DNA of 48,653 nt, from NCBI GenBank assembly GCA_013140495.1, contig JABFSR010000070.1:1-48653 (forward strand). The letters are read 5' to 3'. How positions within the stretch are numbered: position 1 is the stretch's first letter; every line of letters begins with the position of its first letter. Under the pieces are notes generated by a model that did no database searches, was not told the origin of the DNA, and saw only the letters and a program-made list of their open reading frames with translations. A program made the translations under genes and the position numbers. Below, piece after piece: positions 16,129 to 22,365 of this stretch. The DNA is from Verrucomicrobiota bacterium (GTDB lineage: Bacteria; Verrucomicrobiota; Verrucomicrobiia; Limisphaerales; JADLHS01).

Positions 16129-16403
16129 TGAGTGACATGACGGAACTAAAATCTCAGATCAAGCAGATGCTTGTGGACAACCTCATGTTGCAGATGGGCG
16201 CTGCGGAGATCCGCGATGACCAGCCATTGTTCGGCGCAGGCAGTCTCGGCCTCGACTCGGTGGACGCACTTCAAATCGTCGTGGCATTGGACAAAAATTA
16301 CGGCTTGAAGATTCCCGATCCCGAAACCGCACGTCTGGTTCTGCAAAGCGTGAACTCTATTATTGCAGCGCTTGAAGAAGCGGGCAAAACCGCGCGGGTG
16401 TGA
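16128..16403 (+). CDS. Acyl carrier protein
   Basis: A 91-residue ACP whose ATG overlaps the FabG stop. The phosphopantetheine attachment motif is LGLDSVDALQ, with the modified Ser in the Asp-Ser pair, followed by a helix (IVVALDKNYGLKIPDPE) and a C-terminal helix (VNSIIAALEEA). It would carry the growing acyl chain for the ketosynthase pair and the reductase. It is the last clear gene of the radical SAM/KS operon. A housekeeping ACP usually lies in a fabD-fabG-acpP-fabF cluster; here the accompanying degenerate KS and radical SAM enzyme point to a dedicated pathway. Confidence 0.88.
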   Translation: MSDMTELKSQIKQMLVDNLMLQMGAAEIRDDQPLFGAGSLGLDSVDALQIVVALDKNYGLKIPDPETARLVLQSVNSIIAALEEAGKTARV

Positions 16404-16404
16404 G

Positions 16405-16464
16405 ATGAAAAGTCGTTGGCTGGAATGGTGGGAACTCTGGTTTCTACGCTTAATCGCCTTTTGA
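16405..16464 (+). CDS. Tiny ORF after the ACP, possible truncated gene start
   Basis: An ATG two bases after the ACP stop (TGAGATG) begins a 19-codon frame, MKSRWLEWWELWFLRLIAF, that then stops. The Trp- and Leu-rich sequence looks like the first amphipathic helix of a membrane-associated acyltransferase, and its coupled position would suit one. It may equally be a chance frame. No continuation is visible in other frames downstream. Confidence 0.2.
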   Translation: MKSRWLEWWELWFLRLIAF

Positions 16465-16579
16465 CAATCTAATGTGAAGCTTCAATTCTTCTCCCGCTTT
16501 GTTCCCACGCTTGACGGTTGCGCCCGCAATCTTCACAGTTTTGCCTCAATTGGCCGACAATCCGGCTATCAGAACTTTT

Positions 16580-19357
16580 ATGAGCAACGCACAAAACTCG
16601 TTCGATTCACAGACGCTGAGACAATTTGACCTCGGCACTGGTAAGGAAGGCAGCTACTACTCGCTGCCCGCGCTGGAGAAAGCCGGTGTCGGTCCGATCT
16701 CAAAACTGCCTGTCTCTATCCGCATCGTGCTGGAATCCGTTCTGCGCAATTGCGACGGCAAGCGCGTGAGCGAAGCCGCCGTCCACGCGCTCGCCAATTG
16801 GAAACCCGTCGAGGAACGCACCGAGGAAATCCCGTTCGTCGTCGCGCGCATCGTGTTGCAGGATTTCACCGGCGTGCCGTTGCTCGTTGATTTGGCCGCG
16901 ATGCGTTCCGCCGTCGCCAAGCTCGGCAAGAATCCCAAGATCATCGAGCCGCTCGTGCCCGTGGACCTCGTCGTGGATCACTCGGTGCAAGTGGACTTCT
17001 CCGGCGGCAGCGATTCGATGGAACGCAATCTCGATCTCGAATTCACCCGCAACCGCGAGCGTTATCAATTTCTCAAGTGGGGTATGCAGGCGTTCGACAC
17101 GTTCAAGGTTGTCCCGCCCGGCATCGGCATCGTTCACCAAGTGAACCTCGAATATCTCGCCAAGGGTGTGCTTCGTGGCTGCGACGCCTCGTCGCAGCAA
17201 AGTGGCGGCAGCGCCCCCGCTGCCGAGGGAGCGACGAGGGCGTCGCTGCCACTCTATTATCCCGACACGCTCGTCGGCACTGACTCGCACACGACGATGA
17301 TCAACGGCATTGGCATCGTGGGCTGGGGCGTCGGCGGTATCGAAGCCGAAGCGGGCATGCTGGGGCAACCAGTTTACTTCCTGACGCCTGATGTTGTCGG
17401 CGTGCATCTCACTGGCGCGTTGAAAGAAGGCGTCACCGCCACTGACCTTGCGCTCACGGTCACGCAACTCCTGCGCAAGACGAAGGTCGTCGGCAAGTTC
17501 GTGGAATTCTTCGGCCCAGGCGCGACGGCATTGCCGGTGGTTGATCGCGCCACGATTGCCAATATGGCCCCCGAATACGGTGCGACGATGGGCTTCTTCC
17601 CGATTGATGAGGAATGCACCAACTACCTGCGCGCCACCGGTCGCACGAACGGCGATTGCAAGCTCTACGAAAATTACTATCGCGCCCAAGGTCTGTGGGG
17701 CATGCCGCAACTCGGCGAGATTGAATACTCGCAACTCGTCGAACTTGATCTTGCGACCGTGAAGCCCAGCGTCGCCGGACCGAAGCGTCCACAGGATCGC
17801 ATCGAGTTGCCGAACATGCGCCGCGAATTTCTCGGTGCCTTCCAGCGGCCCGTCGCGGAAAATGGATTCGGCAGAACGCGCAAAGATATTTCCAAGTCCG
17901 TCAAACTGGAGATGACGAACAAGAAGAAGGTCAAGGTCGGCACCGGCTCGGTGCTTATTGCGGCCATCACGAGTTGCACCAACACGTCGAATCCGAGCGT
18001 CATGCTCGCGGCGGGATTGCTCGCGAAGAAGGCGGTGGAACGCGGTCTGACCGTGAATCCGGCAGTGAAAGCTTCGCTCGCGCCCGGCTCGCGCGTCGTC
18101 ACGGATTATCTCAAGAAGACGAACCTCCAGAAGTATCTCAACAAACTCCGCTTCAATCTGGTCGGCTACGGTTGCACGACGTGCATCGGCAACTCCGGCC
18201 CGCTCGACGCAAACATCGAAGACGCCATCGTGAAGAACGATTTCGTCGCTGCCAGCGTGTTGTCGGGCAACCGCAACTTTGAAGCGCGCGTGCATCAGAA
18301 CATCAAGGCGAACTTTCTCATGTCGCCGCCGCTCGTGGTCGCCTTCGCGCTCGCGGGGCGCGTGGACATTGACCTGAGTTGCGAACCGCTTGGCAACGAT
18401 CAAGACGGCAATCCCGTGTTCCTCGCCGACCTCTGGCCCACACTTCAGGAAGTCCGTGATGCGATGGAATCCGCGCTCAAGCCGGAAATCTTCCGCAAGC
18501 TCTACAAGGATTTTGCCGCGCAGAATCCCAAGTGGAACGAAATCCCGTCGAGCGTCGGCAACGTTTACGAATGGGATCGCAACTCAACCTACATCCAAGA
18601 GCCGCCGTTTTTCGAGAACTTCGCCATGACGCCCGGCAGCATCGCCCCGATCACCGGCGCCCGCGCGCTCGGCATCTTTGGCGACAGCGTGACCACCGAC
18701 CACATCTCCCCCGCTGGTGCGATCAAGAAGAGTTCGCCCGCCGGAAAATTCCTCCAAGACAATGGCGTCGAAGCCGTGGACTTCAACAGCTACGGCTCCC
18801 GCCGCGGCAACGACCGCATCATGACGCGCGGCACGTTCGCCAACGTCCGCATCAAGAACCTGATGCTCGGCGGCGAAGAAGGCGGCAACACGATTGGCGC
18901 CGATGGCGCGAAGATTTCCATCTACGACGCCTCGATGGCTTACCAGAAAGCGGGCACGCCGCTCATCATTATCGCCGGACAGGAATACGGCACCGGTTCA
19001 TCGCGCGACTGGGCCGCGAAAGGCACGAACCTGCTCGGCGTGAAAGTTGTCGTGGCGCAGAGTTTCGAGCGCATCCATCGCAGCAACCTCGTCGGCATGG
19101 GCGTGCTGCCGCTGCAATTCAAAGACGGCACGACCGCGCAAACTCTGAAGCTCGACGGCACGGAGACCTACGACATCGTCGGCCTCGACGCGAACATCAA
19201 GCCGCAGCAAGACCTGACGCTCAAGATCACGCGCAAAGATGGCAGCGTGGAAAATGTGAACGTCCGTTGTCGTATTGATACGCCCATCGAGATTGACTAC
19301 TACCAGCACGGTGGAATTTTGCCGTATGTGTTGCGGCAGTTGGTCGCAAAGGCGTAG
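16580..19357 (+). CDS. acnA: Aconitate hydratase (AcnA type) with a repeat-derived insertion
   Basis: A 925-residue aconitase of the AcnA/IRP1 class that interconverts citrate and isocitrate in the TCA cycle. The ATG at 16580 is chosen because upstream in-frame codons have no family-like sequence. The iron-sulfur ligands are in SCTNTSNP and [14 protein letters not shown]. Substrate-binding signatures are [17 protein letters not shown] and, in the C-terminal swivelling domain, [11 protein letters not shown] and [16 protein letters not shown]. Residues 200-224 ([11 protein letters not shown]...RASLP) interrupt the normally compact stretch before [11 protein letters not shown] and are encoded by an inverted-repeat element at 17177-17250. 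The frame is kept and the active-site motifs are intact, so the enzyme is probably functional. A free-standing gene; the RAYT lies downstream. Confidence 0.95.
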   Translation: MSNAQNSFDSQTLRQFDLGTGKEGSYYSLPALEKAGVGPISKLPVSIRIVLESVLRNCDGKRVSEAAVHALANWKPVEERTEEIPFVVARIVLQDFTGVPLLVDLAAMRSAVAKLGKNPKIIEPLVPVDLVVDHSVQVDFSGGSDSMERNLDLEFTRNRERYQFLKWGMQAFDTFKVVPPGIGIVHQVNLEYLAKGVLRGCDASSQQSGGSAPAAEGATRASLPLYYPDTLVGTDSHTTMINGIGIVGWGVGGIEAEAGMLGQPVYFLTPDVVGVHLTGALKEGVTATDLALTVTQLLRKTKVVGKFVEFFGPGATALPVVDRATIANMAPEYGATMGFFPIDEECTNYLRATGRTNGDCKLYENYYRAQGLWGMPQLGEIEYSQLVELDLATVKPSVAGPKRPQDRIELPNMRREFLGAFQRPVAENGFGRTRKDISKSVKLEMTNKKKVKVGTGSVLIAAITSCTNTSNPSVMLAAGLLAKKAVERGLTVNPAVKASLAPGSRVVTDYLKKTNLQKYLNKLRFNLVGYGCTTCIGNSGPLDANIEDAIVKNDFVAASVLSGNRNFEARVHQNIKANFLMSPPLVVAFALAGRVDIDLSCEPLGNDQDGNPVFLADLWPTLQEVRDAMESALKPEIFRKLYKDFAAQNPKWNEIPSSVGNVYEWDRNSTYIQEPPFFENFAMTPGSIAPITGARALGIFGDSVTTDHISPAGAIKKSSPAGKFLQDNGVEAVDFNSYGSRRGNDRIMTRGTFANVRIKNLMLGGEEGGNTIGADGAKISIYDASMAYQKAGTPLIIIAGQEYGTGSSRDWAAKGTNLLGVKVVVAQSFERIHRSNLVGMGVLPLQFKDGTTAQTLKLDGTETYDIVGLDANIKPQQDLTLKITRKDGSVENVNVRCRIDTPIEIDYYQHGGILPYVLRQLVAKA
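17177..17250. repeat. Palindromic element translated within acnA
   Basis: A 74-base inverted repeat. The outer arms are GGCTGCGACGCCTCGTCGC on the left and GCGACGAGGGCGTCGCTGCC on the right, complementary apart from one mismatch and one extra base. Inside lies a second hairpin, GGCAGCG-CCCC-CGCTGCC. The sequence differs from the GGAGCGCCGGC family. With one flanking base it fills exactly 25 codons of acnA. Confidence 0.8.
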
Positions 19358-19362
19358 TCGGT

Positions 19363-19435
19363 GGAGCGCCGGCCTCCGGGCACGGCGCGAAGAACTCCCT
19401 ATCTGGAACACGCCGTGCCGGGAGGCCGGCGCTCC
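19363..19435. repeat. REP palindrome upstream of the RAYT gene
   Basis: A 73-base inverted repeat with outer arms GGAGCGCCGGCCTCC / GGAGGCCGGCGCTCC and inner arms CACGGCG / CGCCGTG. It lies between the acnA stop and the RAYT start. It is the best-preserved copy of the family in the window and the likely cognate repeat of the neighbouring transposase. Confidence 0.85.
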
Positions 19436-19477
19436 TTTCGTGTTGGCAGGTCAAATTGTGTTTTGTTACACATTGTC

Positions 19478-20251
19478 ATGCCTGCATCACTCCGAGCCAA
19501 ACGCGAGTATCTGAAGCGACTGGTTGCGGGCAAGAACTCTTGGTCCGACCTCCAACTGACCGCCGCCGAACGCGCCCTCGGCTTCCTCGGCTGGCACGAG
19601 CGCGGTTATTTGCCGCATTGCGATTTCCCCGGACTCGTCCAGTTCGTCACCTTCCGTCTCGCGGATTCGATGCCAGCCTCGCGTCAAGGTGAATGGGAAC
19701 ACTTGCTCGCCATCGAAGACGTGCGGGAGAAACGCACGAAGCTGGAGGATTATCTGGATCGCGGCATCGGCGAATGTTGGCTGCGAGACCACCGCGTTGC
19801 CAGGATTGCGGAGGAGGCGTTGCGATTCTTTCACAACGAGCGTTACGAATTGCTGGCGTGGTGCGTGATGCCGAATCATGTGCATGTGCTGGTGCATGTC
19901 TGGGAAATGCCGCTTTGGAAGATGGTAAGAAGCTGGAAGCAGTTCATCCAAACCGAAGTGCGACCAGTATTGGCGGAGCGCCGGCCTCCGGCACGGCTCG
20001 ACGATAACACCCCAACGCGCCGTGCCAGGAGGCCAGCGCTCCAATCGTTTTGGCAACGCGAGTATTGGGATACGTTCATGCGTAATGAGGAGCAGGAAAA
20101 GACGGCCATCAGTTACATTGAGAACAACCCGGTGAAGGCAAAGCTTTGTCGCGCGGCAGTGGAATGGAAGTTTAGCAGCGCAAGGTTTCGGGATGAGTAT
20201 CGGCGACTGGTGTTGTCGGGAGTAAAGGCCGCTAACCTGAAGGAGAAATAG
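19478..20251 (+). CDS. REP-associated tyrosine transposase (RAYT)
   Basis: A 257-residue Y1/HUH-type transposase of the IS200-like REP-associated class. The HUH metal motif is in WCVMPNHVHVLVHVW (His134, His136). Downstream come FWQREYWDTFMRNEEQ and ISYIENNPVKAKLC, the typical RAYT tail; Tyr213 is a candidate nucleophile. RAYTs cut and join single-stranded REP hairpins and are usually single-copy, domesticated genes flanked by REPs, as here at 19363-19435 and 20254-20281. Residues 166-189 (AERRPPARL...RRPALQ) are encoded by a copy of the same palindrome inserted between the HUH region and the C-terminal part, so the gene carries its own repeat. Whether the enzyme is still active is unknown. 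Confidence 0.88.
   Translation: MPASLRAKREYLKRLVAGKNSWSDLQLTAAERALGFLGWHERGYLPHCDFPGLVQFVTFRLADSMPASRQGEWEHLLAIEDVREKRTKLEDYLDRGIGECWLRDHRVARIAEEALRFFHNERYELLAWCVMPNHVHVLVHVWEMPLWKMVRSWKQFIQTEVRPVLAERRPPARLDDNTPTRRARRPALQSFWQREYWDTFMRNEEQEKTAISYIENNPVKAKLCRAAVEWKFSSARFRDEYRRLVLSGVKAANLKEK
19975..20042. repeat. REP palindrome inside the RAYT coding sequence
   Basis: A 68-base copy of the flanking palindrome, with left arm GGAGCGCCGGCCTCC and right arm GGAGGCCAGCGCTCC (one change), plus inner arms GCACGGC / GCCGTGC. It is translated in frame as residues 166-189 of the transposase, just before the FWQREYWD motif. Confidence 0.85.
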
Positions 20252-20253
20252 AA

Positions 20254-20281
20254 ACGCGCCGTGCCCGGAGGCCGGCGCTCC
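20254..20281. repeat. Half REP between RAYT and dinB
   Basis: Only the right arm of the palindrome is present (ACGCGCCGTGC, then GGAGGCCGGCGCTCC). It starts two bases after the RAYT stop and ends one base before the dinB ATG, so no ribosome site can be recognised for dinB. Confidence 0.8.
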
Positions 20282-20282
20282 T

Positions 20283-21368
20283 ATGTATCGTGTCATCTTT
20301 CATCTCGACATGGATGCGTTCTACGCTTCCGTGGAACAGCGCGATAATCCCGCGCTGAAGGGGAAGCCTGTCATCGTCGGTTCGCCGCCGACGCAGCGGG
20401 GCGTGGTGGCGGCAGCCAGTTATGAGGCGCGGAAGTTCGGCGTGCGTTCGGCCATGCCGAGCGTGACGGCGGGGCGGCTGTGCCCCAAGGGCGTGTTCGT
20501 GCGCCCGCGCATGGAAACGTATCGGAACGAGTCCCACGCGATCATGGCCATCGTGCAGGAGTTTTCCGGCGAACTGATCCAGCAGGTTTCGGTGGATGAA
20601 GCTTACGTGGATGTGTCCGCGCCGCACCAAGGCAAGACGGCAGACGAAAGCTTGGAACTTGCTTTGCCCCTCGCCCGGAAGATCAAGGCCGCCATCTACG
20701 AGCGCCGGCAACTCACCGCCACCATCGGCGTTGCACCGAACAAACTCCTCGCGAAACTAGCCAGTGATTTCCAGAAGCCGGACGGCCTCACGCTCATTCG
20801 CGATTCAGAAAAGGTGGCATTTCTCAAACCGCTGCCCGTGCGCTCGTTACACGGCGTGGGCAAAGTCACGGAGGAAAACCTGCACCGTGCTGGCATCCGC
20901 ACCGTCGGCGATTTGCAGAATTACCGCGGTGACCTGCGCGCCTTGGTCGGTTCGTGGGGACCGGAGTTAAAGCGTTTTGCGTTCGGCGAAGACGACCGTC
21001 CGCTGGACCTCGGCGATGAAGTCAAAAGCATCAGCAGCGAGAACACCTTCCTGCGCGATACCGATGATCGCCCGACTCTGCGCGCCTGCTTGAAGGAACA
21101 ATCCGAAGACATCGCCAAGGGTCTGGCCAAACGGCGACTGGCCGCGCGCACGGTGCAAGTAAAGGTGCGCTATGGGGATTTCACCTCGCTGACCCGCCAG
21201 ATTTCCATGGAAGAACCGCTGACGGAAGCGAAGGAGATTTATCGCCTCGGCTGCTGGCTCCTGGCTCGGGAGAAGTTGGTGAACCGCCCTTTACGTTTGA
21301 TCGGGCTTGGCGTCAGCGGTCTGGTGGACGCACAAGTCAGCCAGCTTCGGCTGCCCTTCGGGAACTGA
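20283..21368 (+). CDS. dinB: DNA polymerase IV (Y family)
   Basis: A 361-residue error-prone translesion polymerase. The palm-domain metal ligands are in FHLDMDAFYASVEQ (Asp9, Asp11 region) and in VSVDEAYVDVS (Asp-Glu). ATIGVAPNKLLAKLASDFQKPDGL is the palm/thumb signature, LHGVGKVTEENLHRAGI the helix-hairpin-helix and ISSENTFLRDTDD the start of the little-finger domain. The ATG at 20283 abuts a half REP, and the only purine-rich stretch upstream (AAGGAGAAATAG at 20240-20251) is the end of the RAYT gene. Translation may depend on coupling to the RAYT or on a leaderless transcript. The end reads LRLPFGN without an obvious beta-clamp-binding motif. Confidence 0.95.
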   Translation: MYRVIFHLDMDAFYASVEQRDNPALKGKPVIVGSPPTQRGVVAAASYEARKFGVRSAMPSVTAGRLCPKGVFVRPRMETYRNESHAIMAIVQEFSGELIQQVSVDEAYVDVSAPHQGKTADESLELALPLARKIKAAIYERRQLTATIGVAPNKLLAKLASDFQKPDGLTLIRDSEKVAFLKPLPVRSLHGVGKVTEENLHRAGIRTVGDLQNYRGDLRALVGSWGPELKRFAFGEDDRPLDLGDEVKSISSENTFLRDTDDRPTLRACLKEQSEDIAKGLAKRRLAARTVQVKVRYGDFTSLTRQISMEEPLTEAKEIYRLGCWLLAREKLVNRPLRLIGLGVSGLVDAQVSQLRLPFGN

Positions 21369-21379
21369 ACGCCGTTCGA

Positions 21380-22168
21380 CTAATGCTTCGATTCTGCCGG
21401 ACCGCTCGGCGCGACGAGCAAATCCCCTTCCCCGAGGCGGCGATGAAATAGTTCCAGCGCCATCTGGTAGCATTGCAGCGCGAGCGCGGGATCGTAGCGA
21501 TGGCCTTCGTCGCGGATGAAAGCGTGCTGGCCGTTGAATTCGTGCCAGGTGAAGTTCACGTTCAATTCGCAGAGGGCGTTGTAGATTTTCTTCCGGCCTT
21601 CGAGCGGCACGTGCGGGTCTTGTTTGCCCCAGAACATAAGCAGTTCGCCCTTGATGTCCTTGGCGCTGGCGAGCGTATCGTCGCCGGTTCTGCTGAGTGA
21701 ACCTTTGTGGATGTCCGTGGCGTAATAGCAAACAGCAGCGACCACGTCGGAGTTTTTTGCCGCCGCGCGAAAGCTGAGATGGCCACCGATGCAGATGCCC
21801 AACGTACCGAGTTTGCCGGTGCAGGCAGGATGGGACTTGAGGTAATCCAGCACCGCGCGTGAATCACCGTCGAGACCGCGCAATTCCTTCTCCAACTTGA
21901 GTGCGTTGCCGCGATCTGCGCCCGCTTGATCATAAGGCAGCACGCAACCGGCGGATTCAAACTCATGCCAGATTTCCGGCACGGCCACGACGTAGCCGTG
22001 GCCCGCCAGCAATGCGGCCGTGCGGCGGATGGGCGCGGTGACTTGAAATATCTCCGAATAAAGCAGGATGCCTGGATAACAACCGGCGGCATACGGGCGG
22101 GTGACGTGGACACGCATCAGGCCGGTGGGTGTTTGGAGTTCGGCGACTTCGTTGTCTTTGATGGTCAC
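21380..22168 (-). CDS. Dienelactone hydrolase-family alpha/beta hydrolase
   Basis: A 262-residue protein with a DLH-type alpha/beta-hydrolase core. The nucleophile elbow is GICIGGH (Cys, as in carboxymethylenebutenolidase), the acid Asp is in FWGKQDPHVP, and the His is in FNGQHAFIRDEG. The N-terminal part (LYSEIFQVTAPIRRTAALLAGHGYVVAVPEIWHE) matches the family, with Glu in the S-E-I-F motif that shapes the active site. Members hydrolyse dienelactone or other small esters and lactones in the cytoplasm. The gene is convergent with dinB, whose stop is 11 bases away. No aromatic-degradation genes are nearby, so the physiological substrate is unknown. Confidence 0.85.
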   Translation of the reverse strand: MTIKDNEVAELQTPTGLMRVHVTRPYAAGCYPGILLYSEIFQVTAPIRRTAALLAGHGYVVAVPEIWHEFESAGCVLPYDQAGADRGNALKLEKELRGLDGDSRAVLDYLKSHPACTGKLGTLGICIGGHLSFRAAAKNSDVVAAVCYYATDIHKGSLSRTGDDTLASAKDIKGELLMFWGKQDPHVPLEGRKKIYNALCELNVNFTWHEFNGQHAFIRDEGHRYDPALALQCYQMALELFHRRLGEGDLLVAPSGPAESKH

Positions 22169-22300
22169 GGCAGCACGAGGCTACGTGGCTGTGACATGAA
22201 CGCAATCGGAATGTGATTATTGTCGTGCTGCGCGATTGTGCTGGCCGAGTCGAGCAGTGTCCACGGCTGGCATGCCTGTGGTTGTTGAAATACTGCTGCC

Positions 22301-22338
22301 ACAAAAAACGCAGCCTGACCCCGAAAGGTCAGGCTGCG
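22301..22338 (-). terminator. Intrinsic terminator of the 926-residue secreted protein gene
   Basis: On the minus strand a 12-base-pair perfect stem (CGCAGCCTGACC / GGTCAGGCTGCG) with a six-base loop is followed by a run of six T (22303-22308). It lies 28 bases downstream of the stop at 22366. Confidence 0.88.
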
Positions 22339-22365
22339 CTGTTGGATCTGAGATGTTGATTTTGA

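Noticed and set aside
16700..18403. 567-codon open frame on the minus strand, antisense to aconitase
   Set aside because: It lies wholly within acnA, which has intact family motifs; the long antisense frame is explained by codon bias in a GC-rich gene and its translation has no family likeness.
19363..20282. The RAYT region as a composite insertion sequence with terminal inverted repeats
   Set aside because: The flanking palindromes are each complete or half hairpins, as expected of REPs, there is no target duplication, and a further copy lies inside the gene and others elsewhere.
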